This document shows, piece by piece, positions 20,328 to 28,939 of a DNA stretch of 64,000 bases (its first letter is position 1; each line of letters begins with the position of its first letter). The notes under the pieces are model-generated. The model ran no database searches. It worked only from the letters and a program-made list of their open reading frames with translations, and was not told the origin of the DNA. Location of the stretch: contig NZ_AP023355.1 of the NCBI RefSeq assembly GCF_016865425.1, positions 5,020,198 to 5,084,197 of the forward strand, in the 5' to 3' direction. Both the position numbers and the translations under genes were made by a program. The stretch is from Actinocatenispora thailandica. Lineage in GTDB: Bacteria > Actinomycetota > Actinomycetes > Mycobacteriales > Micromonosporaceae.

Positions 20328-20711
20328 TCACTGCTCGACGATCTCCAGGCCGTTGCCGTCGGGATCGGTGACCGTGAACATCGGCGGGGCACCCTGCCAG
20401 CGCAGCAACTCGCCCACGCCGACACCCCGCCCGGCCAGCTCGGCGTGCTTCGCGGCGGCGTCGGCCACCGCGAGCCGGATGCCGGTCTCGACCCCGGCCG
20501 GCAGCCCGTCACCCGCCTGGACCAGGGCGATCCCGGTGGCGGCGGCGTCGGCGCCGGCCGGCGCGAGCACGATCCACCGGCTACCCAGCTGCGGCAGCGG
20601 CATGTCCATCCGGACGGTGAACCCGAAGGCGTCGGTGTAGAACTCGACCGCCTTGTCCTGATCTGCCACCGGGATGCCGACCACCGGCACCCCGACCACG
20701 GGATTGCTCAT
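20328..20711 (-). CDS. VOC-superfamily (glyoxalase-like) protein
   Basis: A 127-residue protein. ATG 20711 has GGAGGTACGTG before it. It has two beta-alpha-beta-beta-beta modules: VGIPVADQDKAVEFYTDAFGFTVRMDM at the start and FTVTDPDGNGLEIVEQ at the end. The C-terminal Glu is the usual metal ligand. Substrate unknown; such proteins include bleomycin-resistance-like and dioxygenase-like members. Confidence 0.85.
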   Translation of the reverse strand: MSNPVVGVPVVGIPVADQDKAVEFYTDAFGFTVRMDMPLPQLGSRWIVLAPAGADAAATGIALVQAGDGLPAGVETGIRLAVADAAAKHAELAGRGVGVGELLRWQGAPPMFTVTDPDGNGLEIVEQ

Positions 20712-21197
20712 CACGTACCTCCTCGACACGGGGGTCCTCACCGGTCAGACGATCGAACACCCCGATTCTCATCGCACCAGGCGTCCGGTCCCGCTGGCCG
20801 CAGCGACATGCGGGCAAGCGACGGCCGCACCCCCGTCACGCCGAGCGATGGCGAGAGGGGTGACCGCCGGATGGGTCGCCGCCGCGCGCCGACGCACCAT
20901 GGGGTAGCCGAACAGGCGGACACCGCCGCCCAGCAACACGCCACGGGGCCGCCGCACGGCGGGGCGCGCGCCCGGCGGTACGCCGTCGGGCTGCGCGTTT
21001 GCGCCCCTCCACAACAGCGTTGTTCGGTGCGTCCGGTCCCGCCTAGAATTCGACCGTTGATCCGATCCCCTGTCGCCAACGGTCGGCGCCACACACCCGC
21101 CGGCCCCACGGCTCGGCTGCCCGCGGCCTGCGGGACTGGCCACCGCCAGCGGAGCAGGGACGACACGCGCGACACCGCGGCGATGGAGGAACGCACC
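20712..21197. promoter_or_regulatory. 486-bp intergenic region with a sigma-70-like promoter
   Basis: TTGTTC (21020-21025) and TAGAAT (21044-21049) are separated by 18 bp and lie about 150 bp before the proline-rich membrane protein gene. Just upstream is a short dyad ACAAC-AGC-GTTGT (21011-21023). The remainder shows nothing recognisable. Confidence 0.5.
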
Positions 21198-22976
21198 ATG
21201 CAGGACGGGACGCCCACCGAACCGAGTCCCTGGAGCCGTCCCGCCGAACCCGGCGGCGAGACACCGACCGCGGATCCGCCGCCGAGCCCCGGGCAACCAC
21301 CGGCCCCCGGGCTCCCGCCGACGCCTGAGCTACCGCCGAACCCCGGGCTCCCGGCCACTCCCGAGCCGTCGCCAAGTTCCGGGCTGCCGCCAGGCCCCGA
21401 ACTGCCGCCGGCCGCCGGGCTGCCGCCGGGCCCCGAACTGCCGCCGGGCGATGCCGCGGGCCCGCCGCCGAGCCTGGGCGGGCTGCCACCCGGGGTGCCC
21501 GGATCCGCCGGCGCCACGGGCGGTTTCGGATCGCCGGCGACACCGCCGGGAGCACCGTCCTGGCCGGCGAAGCCACCGGCACCGCCCCGGTACCACGACC
21601 GGCTGGCGGCGGCGCTGGGCAACGCGTCGCTGCTCGGCGTCGGGTACGTGCTGCTGCACCGGCGCGGGCTGGCCGTCCTCGCCGACCTGATCACGCTGGT
21701 CCTCCTGCTGCTCGCGACCAGCGCGTTCCGTACCGGGTGGTTCGAGATCGTGATCGGCCTCTGGTGGCTCGCGCTGATCGCGCACGGCTGGTACCTCGGC
21801 GGCGGCACCGCGCCGCGCACCGGGGTGCTCCGGCAGCGGGTGACCGCACTGTGCTTCGTGGTACCGGTGCTGCTCGGGCTGGCGTTCCTGCGGTTCGATG
21901 CGCAGACCATCGACGGTGCGCTCAGCGCCGCGCGCCGCGACGGCGACTGCACGGCGGCCCGCGCCGCGCTGGCCCGCATCGGGTTCGGCGACGCGCTCGC
22001 CGACGCCCCGCTCACCGTGCGCGCCGACCACACCAGGGTGGCCTGCGACCGGGTCGCCGCGGCCGGTGCGAGCCTGCGCAGCGGGCTGCGGTCGGCCGAC
22101 ACCGACTCGCTGGCCAAGGGTTTCGACGGGCTGGCCGGCGTGCTGCACGACCTGCCCGGCCACGACAGGATGGTCGACCGGGCGCTGACCGCGTTCCTCG
22201 CCGGGCTGCCCACCCACGATGCCTGCCACACCGCGGCCATCACCGACTGGCTGCGTGCCCGGACACCCGACCACACGCTGCTCGACCGCGCCCGGAAGGT
22301 GGTACCGCGCACCGCGCCGGCCGCACTGCTCGGCTGCGGCGACAGCCTGATGTCCGACGGCAAGTGGGCGCCGGCGAAGAAGCGGTACCGGCAGTTGCTC
22401 ACCCAGTACCCGGACGATCCGCGGGACGGGAGGGCCCGCACCGGGGTCACCAGGGCGGACAAGAAGATCGAGCTGGACCACATCGACTCGCTGCTGTCCG
22501 GCCCGATGGAAGGCGGCTGGCCGCAGTACTGCCGGGCGCCGGAGAAGTACCCGGACGCCACGCATTACCGCAAGGGCACCAACCGCGCGATGTTCTTCGG
22601 CGGCGACGATTACACCGGCAAGCTACCGTCGTCCTGGCGGACCGACGACACCACCAAGGCGGCGCTGATCGCCTGCGTCGGCGACGAGAAGCGCGGCAGC
22701 GCGACCCGCACCTGCCCATACCAGAGCAATGCGCATCCCGGCTCGCCGATCGACGTGACGTTCTACAAGATCGCGCTGCCGGTGCAGGTGTACGAGCTGC
22801 GCACCGGCCGCAAGGTCGCCGACCGGACGATCCAGATCGGCGGCTCCAGTTGCCCGCAGGTGCTCGACTACACCACCACGGAGCCCTACTACAACTCCGA
22901 TCCGTCCACCAAGCAGTCGGTCGACCCCTCCACCGGCGACATCCGCGCCGCGTTCCGGTCCCTCGTCGTCCACTGA
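21198..22976 (+). CDS. Proline-rich membrane protein with extracellular domain
   Basis: A 592-residue protein from ATG 21198 behind GGAGG. Residues 1-125 are low complexity, built of (P)GLPP/ELPP units of about ten residues. Three hydrophobic spans follow (about 155-220). The remaining 370 residues look soluble: helices with paired cysteines (RDGDCTAARAALARIGFGDA, THDACHTAAITDWLRA) read like TPR-type repeats, and a beta-rich end holds more cysteines. The proline-rich cytoplasmic N-terminus plus TMs suggests a surface sensor or assembly factor. Family not recognised. Confidence 0.7.
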   Translation: MQDGTPTEPSPWSRPAEPGGETPTADPPPSPGQPPAPGLPPTPELPPNPGLPATPEPSPSSGLPPGPELPPAAGLPPGPELPPGDAAGPPPSLGGLPPGVPGSAGATGGFGSPATPPGAPSWPAKPPAPPRYHDRLAAALGNASLLGVGYVLLHRRGLAVLADLITLVLLLLATSAFRTGWFEIVIGLWWLALIAHGWYLGGGTAPRTGVLRQRVTALCFVVPVLLGLAFLRFDAQTIDGALSAARRDGDCTAARAALARIGFGDALADAPLTVRADHTRVACDRVAAAGASLRSGLRSADTDSLAKGFDGLAGVLHDLPGHDRMVDRALTAFLAGLPTHDACHTAAITDWLRARTPDHTLLDRARKVVPRTAPAALLGCGDSLMSDGKWAPAKKRYRQLLTQYPDDPRDGRARTGVTRADKKIELDHIDSLLSGPMEGGWPQYCRAPEKYPDATHYRKGTNRAMFFGGDDYTGKLPSSWRTDDTTKAALIACVGDEKRGSATRTCPYQSNAHPGSPIDVTFYKIALPVQVYELRTGRKVADRTIQIGGSSCPQVLDYTTTEPYYNSDPSTKQSVDPSTGDIRAAFRSLVVH

Positions 22977-22989
22977 GGACAGCGCAGCG

Positions 22990-23505
22990 TCAGCGGCCGC
23001 CACCGTGCCGGACGGCCGCGGCGATCGCGCGGATCCGGTCCGGTCCGATCCCGGTACGCTGCTCGACGGCGAGCGGGTGGTCGGTGGGTTCCAGTTCGAC
23101 GAACGGGCGCTCACCGACCGGCCGGGTGTGCACGTTCGTCGCCAGGTTGGTGGTGCCGGGCGAGTAGACCGCCAGCTCGGTGCTCAACCAGCCGAAGTAC
23201 GGCCGCTCCCGCTCCCGCCCCGGCTCTTCCCACCGGTCGACGGCGCGGGAGTAGCTGTCCCGGCTCAGCGACACCCACACGCCCCAGCAGAACACCTCGT
23301 CGCTGCCGACGACCGGGATCTCGATCAGGCCCTTGATGAAGAAGTGCTGGTCTCGCACGACGCACAGGTCGTCCGAGAGCATGCTGTCGGCCCGGCTCTC
23401 GAGGCTCGCATCCCAGACATCCGGCGCGGCGGTGCCGTAGCTCGTGGGTAGTTCCGCGTGCTGGACGCCGCAGCGGGAGCAGAGGTAACCGAGCTCGCTC
23501 GTCAT
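22990..23505 (-). CDS. DUF2199-family protein
   Basis: A 171-residue protein. ATG 23505 is the first Met before the conserved YLCSRCGVQHAELP, whose CxxC is probably a zinc knuckle. It continues LCVVRDQHFFIKGLIEIPVVGSDEVFCWGVWVSLS and a WEEPGRERERPYFGWLSTEL stretch, both hallmarks of DUF2199. Function unknown. It is divergent from the MBL hydrolase. Confidence 0.85.
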   Translation of the reverse strand: MTSELGYLCSRCGVQHAELPTSYGTAAPDVWDASLESRADSMLSDDLCVVRDQHFFIKGLIEIPVVGSDEVFCWGVWVSLSRDSYSRAVDRWEEPGRERERPYFGWLSTELAVYSPGTTNLATNVHTRPVGERPFVELEPTDHPLAVEQRTGIGPDRIRAIAAAVRHGGGR

Positions 23506-23689
23506 CCGTAGCAGCCTAACGAGTTTCGCTTCCGGCGCCCCGCGGTGGGGCTCGCTGGCCACGGTGACGTGTCCGGCGGGCGCCCGGTGCGTGATGCGTT
23601 CGGACACCGGCCGGGTACCGATCGCCCGGCGGCTCTGCCCTGAGCGAAGACGAGTGCCGGTACCGGCATCGGCGGATACGGTGGGGCGC

Positions 23690-24400
23690 ATGGAGATCGT
23701 CGAGCTGCGTCCGGACCTGCGGATGGTGGTCGGCGCTCCCGGGCAGGCCTACCTGTTGCGTCACTCCGGTGGGGTGTTGCTGGTCGACACCGGCCGAATG
23801 GGCACCGGCGACGCGATCGCCGGGGCGCTGCGGGAGTGGGGTCTGGGCCGTGATGCCGTCACCCATCTCGTGCTGACGCACTGGCACGCCGACCATGCCG
23901 GGTCCGCCGCGGAGATCGCCGGCTGGCCGAACGTCCGGGTGTTCGCGCACCGCGCCGACGCCCCGGTCGTCCGCGGCGAGCGGGCCGGCGCGGAGGCGAT
24001 GCTCACCCCCGCCGAGCGCACGCTGCACGCACAGGTGTCCGATGGCCTGCCGGACGCGCCGCCCGCGCGGGTGGACCACGAACTCGACGACGCACAGACC
24101 CTCGCCGACCTCGGCGCACACGTCGTCGCCACGCCGGGCCACACGCCCGGCAGCATCGCGCTGCACCTGCCGGCGGCCGGTGTGCTGTTCACCGGGGACA
24201 TCGCCGCCGAGCACGACGGGGCCGTGCTGCTCGGCCCGTTCAACTGCGACCGGGAGCTGGCCAAGCGCTCGTTCCGGCGGCTGGGCGAGCTTGCCGCCGA
24301 CGTGGTCTGCTTCGGCCACGGCCGACCGCTGCTCGGCGCGGCGACCAGTGCGCTGCGGCTGGCCGCCACCGCACGAACCGTGCCCGACCCGCTCGGCTGA
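23690..24400 (+). CDS. Metallo-beta-lactamase-fold hydrolase
   Basis: A 236-residue protein with the complete metal site: THWHADH (His64, His66, Asp68, His69), His in TPGHTPGS, Asp in FTGDIAAEHDG and His in FGHGRPL. This is the arrangement of two-zinc glyoxalase II-like or lactonase-like hydrolases. ATG 23690 has GTGGGG before it. A single gene with no informative partner. Confidence 0.88.
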   Translation: MEIVELRPDLRMVVGAPGQAYLLRHSGGVLLVDTGRMGTGDAIAGALREWGLGRDAVTHLVLTHWHADHAGSAAEIAGWPNVRVFAHRADAPVVRGERAGAEAMLTPAERTLHAQVSDGLPDAPPARVDHELDDAQTLADLGAHVVATPGHTPGSIALHLPAAGVLFTGDIAAEHDGAVLLGPFNCDRELAKRSFRRLGELAADVVCFGHGRPLLGAATSALRLAATARTVPDPLG

Positions 24401-24566
24401 CCAGCATCACGACCCCACCTCGCCTGCGGTCCGGCCGATGCCATGGCACCGGCCGGGATCCGGCGAGCACCCGGTCTCTTGGTGTCACGCACCCGCCGGG
24501 CATGGTCGATCGATCCGGTGTCCCGGGGCCTGCCGGCCCGACGGGTTCCGGCACCCGGTTCGGCGG

Positions 24567-25901
24567 TCAGGTGGCCGGCAGCGGGACCCGAACGGTGTCG
24601 AGGTGGGATTGGAAGGTGAGGTTCGCCGACCAGCCGTCGACCTGCGGCGGGTCGGCGCCGAGCCAGACCGGTTCGTCGGCGGGATAGGCGGCGAGCTGGT
24701 CGGCGACACCGGCGCGGGAGACCACCACGCAGGCGTGCCGGTGCCGGGAGGCCAGCACGCACAACCGGCCGGCCTCCAGGTGGAACGCCGACGCATCGCG
24801 CCGACCGGACAGCGGATGCCAGGCCACGACCAGCTCGTACTGCCGTCCCTGCAGGCGGTTCGCGGTGTCGACGGTGACCGTGCCGGGGGCGATGCCGCGC
24901 TCGGCGAGCGCTGCGGTGACGAACGCGCGCTGGTCGCGGTGGGTCACCCCGACGGCGAGCTGCTCGGCGGTCAGCGTGCCGGAGCCCGACTCGTCCACTG
25001 TGGACACCTCGGTGCCGAGCAGCCGGGTCACCAGGGTCGCGATGGCGGCGACGGCGGCCGGGTCGGTGCGCGGCAGGTACGCCTCGGGCAGCTCCAGCAG
25101 GCCCCAGCCGGTGTCGGCCGCCGTCGCCAGCACCTCCCCGTACGCGTCGGTGCCCGGTGCCGCGATCCGCAACGAGCGCTGCCCGGGCTCGGTACCGGCG
25201 CGAAACGCCCTGGTGTAGAAGGAATCCGAGACCAGCGAAGCGGCGCTGGGCGGCAGCCGCCAGGACACCGGCAGCGGCACCACCGGGGTGTCCGGATGGT
25301 TGCGCAGGATGGTGCCGGCCGCGGTGTCCAGCGGCCACGTCGCGTACGAGCGGAGCACGTGCTCGTCGGCGACCGTGAACGGTGACAACTGGCCCGGATC
25401 GCCGACCAGCAGCAACCGGTCGAACAGCTCGGCCACCCGCACCAGCGCGGCCGACGACATCTGGTACGCCTCGTCGACGATGCCCAGACCGAAGTGCTGG
25501 TCGGCCGCGTCGACGAACGCCCACTTCGCCGCGGTGGCCACCAGCACGGCGCAACCGCTCAGCTCGGCCGCCTTCGTCGCGTACGCCACCGGCGCCGCGC
25601 CGGCGTCCGCCGTCGGGGGGACGTAGCCGCCGGCGTGCAGCCGGCCGACCCGGGCCGGCGCGACCGCGGCGGCGATCGCCGCGGCCAGGTCGTCGGCCTG
25701 GTCGTTGGTCTGGGTGATGACCGGCACCTGGACGCCGGTGTCGACCAGCCGGGCGGTCAGCTGCCGCACCAGCGTCGACTTCCCGGCGCCCGGCGGCGAG
25801 TCGACGACCACGGTGCGCGCGCCGCCGGTCAGGTAGGACCAGGTGCGTTCGGCGGCCGCAGCGTGCGCGGCGCCCGGCGATTCGGTGCGCAGCCCGGTCA
25901 T
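24567..25901 (-). CDS. Superfamily 1 helicase-like ATPase, last gene of a three-gene operon
   Basis: A 444-residue AAA/SF1 protein of Dna2/Upf1 type. Walker A PPGAGKST is at 36-43 (Lys41), Walker B VDEAY at 142-146, motif III GDPGQLSP at 167-174, and a motif near ANRLQGRQYELVVAW in the second RecA lobe, followed by LCVLASRHRHACVVVSR. It is short for a full helicase and lacks a visible nuclease domain. That activity may come from the partner at the head of the operon. Its ATG overlaps the stop of the preceding gene (ATGA). Confidence 0.85.
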   Translation of the reverse strand: MTGLRTESPGAAHAAAAERTWSYLTGGARTVVVDSPPGAGKSTLVRQLTARLVDTGVQVPVITQTNDQADDLAAAIAAAVAPARVGRLHAGGYVPPTADAGAAPVAYATKAAELSGCAVLVATAAKWAFVDAADQHFGLGIVDEAYQMSSAALVRVAELFDRLLLVGDPGQLSPFTVADEHVLRSYATWPLDTAAGTILRNHPDTPVVPLPVSWRLPPSAASLVSDSFYTRAFRAGTEPGQRSLRIAAPGTDAYGEVLATAADTGWGLLELPEAYLPRTDPAAVAAIATLVTRLLGTEVSTVDESGSGTLTAEQLAVGVTHRDQRAFVTAALAERGIAPGTVTVDTANRLQGRQYELVVAWHPLSGRRDASAFHLEAGRLCVLASRHRHACVVVSRAGVADQLAAYPADEPVWLGADPPQVDGWSANLTFQSHLDTVRVPLPAT

Positions 25902-27601
25902 CGCCCGCCCTCCCGGCGATCGTCGAGGCCGTCCCGATCCGGGGCCGAACCGAGCGGTTCCGGGCCAGCGACCGCCTCCGGGCCGGCGACCGGCTCGGGG
26001 CCAGCGACGGGTTTCGGGCCGACGGCCGGCTCGGGGCCAGCGACCGGCTCGGGACCGGGGACGGGTTCCGGGCCGGCGACCGGCTCGGGGCCGACGGCCG
26101 GTCCGTCGCCGTCGTCGGTCTCGCGGGCCCGGTGCGTCCAGGGCAGGTCGTCGGGCAGGGTGTCGCCGAAGACCGGTTGCGGACCGAACGGGGCGAGGGT
26201 CACGTCGGCGCCGACCGCCGGCAGCGCCGCATCCGCCTGCTGCGGGGTGCGTCCCATCCCCTTGACCACGATGCAGTCGATGGCGCCGTCCGCGCCGATC
26301 CGGCCCGTCCGCACCTGGACGCCGGGGCGGTCGACCAACCACAGCTCGGTACCGGCCGGGCGGTCGAACGCGAGGTGCGGCCGGATCCGCAGCAGCGGGC
26401 GCAGCACCTTGCTGCCGCGGGCGTTGAGCTCGCGGCGTTCGTGGTCGCGGGCCACGAGCTGCCCGGACAGCGCCTCGCCGGACGCGACGTAGCCGGCGAG
26501 CACCAGCGGATCGTCCAGCGCCATCTGGCGTTCCAGCGCCGCGGTACGCGACTCCAGCTCGCCGAGGAACCGGAACGCGCGCAGCTGGTCGAGTCGGGCG
26601 CTGAAGTGCGCGGTACCGGCGGCGACCCGGTCGAGGTGGTGGGTCCAGGCGCGGCGGTCGGAATCCCAGCGCGGTTCGGCGTGCGCGGCCGGCGGCAGGG
26701 CCGCGACCAGCTCCCGGACCCGCCAGGTGGCTCGCCAGGCCGGGTCGAGCGCCTCGTCCAGCAGGGCGGTGAGGGTGGCCTCGTCGCCGTCGGCGTGGTA
26801 CCGCTCGATCACCGGGGCCAGCCGTGTCGCGTCGAAGTGCGGGTCGGGCACCGGCCCGGCCGGCGGCAGCGACTCGGCCGCCAGCGCCGCCGAGACCCCG
26901 TCGGGCCGCTGTTCGCCGGCGGCCGCATCGGGCTCGCGACCAGCCGGTACCGCGGCGGCCGGGGCGGTGTGGTGCTGCGGGTCGACCCAGGCGAGGGCGG
27001 CGTGCAGGTTGGCGTCCTCGGCCGGCAGCTGCCCGGTGACCCAGTGGGTGGTCAGCAGGTCGCCGGCGGCGAGCACCAGCGCGGAGCCGGGCAGCACCCG
27101 CCGGGTGGCGAAGAAGCTCAGGTCCCCGCCGACGGCCGGCAGTACCGGATCGACCGGGTGCTCGCCGTCGGTGCGCAGGTAGCGCAGCGAGCGGCCGAGG
27201 GTGTCGCACAGCCAGCCGGCGGTCGTCGCGTTGGGCACCAACAGCTGTGGGGCACGCCGGCAGATCTGCTCGGTGTCGGTCGCCACGCCGCGGCGGTCCA
27301 GCACCGGCACTTCGTCGCGGTCGGCGAACCCGGCGAGGTGGTCGCGCAGGTCGGCGCCGAAGGTGGCGAGCGCGGCGAAGCGCAGCGTGCGGTCGCGCGG
27401 TTCGGGCACCACGACGGTGCGCCACCGGCCGGGCGCCGTCCCGTACCGCAGGGCGAGCGGCGCGGCGGGCTCCCCCGCCAGGTGGTATCCGACGATCACC
27501 AGCGGTTCGCCGGCCAGGTAGGGGTGGCAGCGGGCGGCGGCCGGCACCGCGCGCCGCTGCCGGCGGGCGAGCAGCCGCCGGTAGGTGGCGAGGTCGCTCA
27601 T
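25898..27601 (-). CDS. Large protein of unknown function, middle gene of the helicase operon
   Basis: A 567-residue protein. The first 230 residues are mixed alpha/beta (YLAGEPLVIVGYHLAGEPAAPLALRYG, ALVLAAGDLLTTHWVTGQLPAEDANLHAALAWVDP). Residues about 260-400 are helical with coiled-coil character, followed by a beta-rich stretch with ELWLVDRPGVQVRTGRIG. The last 70 residues are repeats of the hexapeptide GPEPVA. No nucleotide-binding or nuclease motif is visible. Strict co-transcription with a helicase and an Fe-S protein suggests a DNA- or RNA-processing complex. Confidence 0.75.
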   Translation of the reverse strand: MSDLATYRRLLARRQRRAVPAAARCHPYLAGEPLVIVGYHLAGEPAAPLALRYGTAPGRWRTVVVPEPRDRTLRFAALATFGADLRDHLAGFADRDEVPVLDRRGVATDTEQICRRAPQLLVPNATTAGWLCDTLGRSLRYLRTDGEHPVDPVLPAVGGDLSFFATRRVLPGSALVLAAGDLLTTHWVTGQLPAEDANLHAALAWVDPQHHTAPAAAVPAGREPDAAAGEQRPDGVSAALAAESLPPAGPVPDPHFDATRLAPVIERYHADGDEATLTALLDEALDPAWRATWRVRELVAALPPAAHAEPRWDSDRRAWTHHLDRVAAGTAHFSARLDQLRAFRFLGELESRTAALERQMALDDPLVLAGYVASGEALSGQLVARDHERRELNARGSKVLRPLLRIRPHLAFDRPAGTELWLVDRPGVQVRTGRIGADGAIDCIVVKGMGRTPQQADAALPAVGADVTLAPFGPQPVFGDTLPDDLPWTHRARETDDGDGPAVGPEPVAGPEPVPGPEPVAGPEPAVGPKPVAGPEPVAGPEAVAGPEPLGSAPDRDGLDDRREGGR

Positions 27602-27668
27602 CGCGGCACCGCCGCCGGCCGGTCGGGCGGGGCGCTGTTCGGTCGGCGGGCGAGGGGCCGGGTCGCGG

Positions 27669-28727
27669 TCATCGGGCGGCGGCCAGTTCGAGGGCGCGGG
27701 CGGCGCGGGACAGCCCGTCGGCGAGCGCGGTCTCGGCGGCGCCGGCCGGGGCGCGGCTGCCGTCGGCGAGCGCGAGCGCGGCGTCGACGGTGGGCACCGA
27801 GGCGCAGGCGTTGCCCACCGCGGTACCGAGCCGGCCGATGGCCTGGGCAGTCTCCTGCTCGCCACGGCAGAAGGTGAACAGGTCACAACGCAGGCAGCCG
27901 TCGCCGAACCGGTGCGGCAGCGCGGTGACCGCGGCGGCGGTTCGGGCCGGTGCGTCGCCGGCAACCGGGTCGGGCAGCGCGGGGGCGTCGGTGAGCAGCT
28001 CCGCGAGCCGGGCGCTGTCACCGGCGGTACGCACCAGCGCGGTGAGCCGGGCCAGCTGCGGGGTGACGGTCAGCGGCGCGGCGACCGGTCGCAGCGACGC
28101 GTTCTCCGGCAGCACCAGCAGGGCGCGCCCGGACACCTCGCTGAGTGCGCGCAGCGCCAGCACGCTCGCGGCGATCTCCCGGGCGGCGGCCGCCACCTGC
28201 GCCGGATCTGCCACGCCGTCCTGGCGCGGGAAGGTGCGCAGAGCAACGACGTGCCGCGGTCGCGAGCCGGTGACCAGCAGGGCGTCCAGCGTCAGCCACT
28301 GCTCGCGGTCGCCCAGCCGCAGCGGCAGCACCGGATCGCGCAGCAGTAGCAGAGTGTGCTCGGGTTGCTCGGCGAGCAGCCGCCGGGTGGCCGCGGCCCG
28401 CTCGGCGACCTCCGCGCCGGGCACCTGGTGCACCCGGCCGCGGTCGATCGGCAGGTCGAGTCCGTCACGGACCAGCGGCAGCAGCACCGCCAGCTCGTCG
28501 TCGGTGCACACCGCGTCGAACCGGCGCCGCCGCGCGTGCACGAACGGGCTCAGCCGCGGCGGCGGGCAACCCAGCAGGCCGGCCACCTCGGGCAGCGGCA
28601 GTTCGGCGGCGTCGAGCACCTCGCGCCGGGCACACCCGGGCACCTCCAGCAGCCCGGCGACCCGCCGCGCGGTCAGCTCCGCCCGCCCGAAGCCGCCGCG
28701 CCACGCCGCCAACGCCGGTGAACTCAC
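27669..28727 (-). CDS. Cas4/AddB-like Fe-S protein with degenerate PD-(D/E)XK core
   Basis: A 352-residue protein. Cys32 near the N-terminus and C278-x2-C281-x5-C287 (GDGCLRCDLFTFC) reproduce the split 4Fe-4S pattern of Cas4, AddB and Dna2 nucleases. Between them, LRLGDREQWLTLDALLVTGSRPRHVVALRTF resembles the PD-(D/E)XK strand pair, but the E-x-K motif is replaced by A-L-R, so cutting activity may be lost. First gene of the operon with the unknown protein and the SF1 helicase. A role in DNA repair, DNA uptake or defence would fit. Confidence 0.65.
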   Translation of the reverse strand: MSSPALAAWRGGFGRAELTARRVAGLLEVPGCARREVLDAAELPLPEVAGLLGCPPPRLSPFVHARRRRFDAVCTDDELAVLLPLVRDGLDLPIDRGRVHQVPGAEVAERAAATRRLLAEQPEHTLLLLRDPVLPLRLGDREQWLTLDALLVTGSRPRHVVALRTFPRQDGVADPAQVAAAAREIAASVLALRALSEVSGRALLVLPENASLRPVAAPLTVTPQLARLTALVRTAGDSARLAELLTDAPALPDPVAGDAPARTAAAVTALPHRFGDGCLRCDLFTFCRGEQETAQAIGRLGTAVGNACASVPTVDAALALADGSRAPAGAAETALADGLSRAARALELAAAR

Positions 28728-28797
28728 GATCCCCCCTCACGCATGACCCACGACGCTACCGCGCACCCCCGACAGCCCCGTTCGCACGTGCCGGGCC

Positions 28798-28847
28798 GGC
28801 CACGCGAGCCGGCGCGGCCACGCGAGCCGGCCCGGCCACGCGAGCCA
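28798..28847. repeat. 18-bp tandem repeat, about 2.8 copies
   Basis: GGCCACGCGAGCCGGCGC is repeated at 28798, 28816 and 28834 (the last copy truncated) in the 212-bp gap after the operon's upstream end. Nothing else is recognisable in this gap. Confidence 0.7.
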
Positions 28848-28939
28848 GGTCGGCGCCGAGCCCGGCCACCCGTCCCGGCAGGTACGCGGGGCCCGATGGA
28901 TCCGGCGAGTTGCCGGCAGCTGCCGTCCGGGTGGTCGCC

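Noticed and set aside
24996-25006. TCCACTGTGGA palindromes (also at 33854) as further copies of the array inverted repeat
   Set aside because: Only the 11-bp core is shared, which seems to be a common palindrome in this genome. The full 20-mer was seen only at the two array ends.
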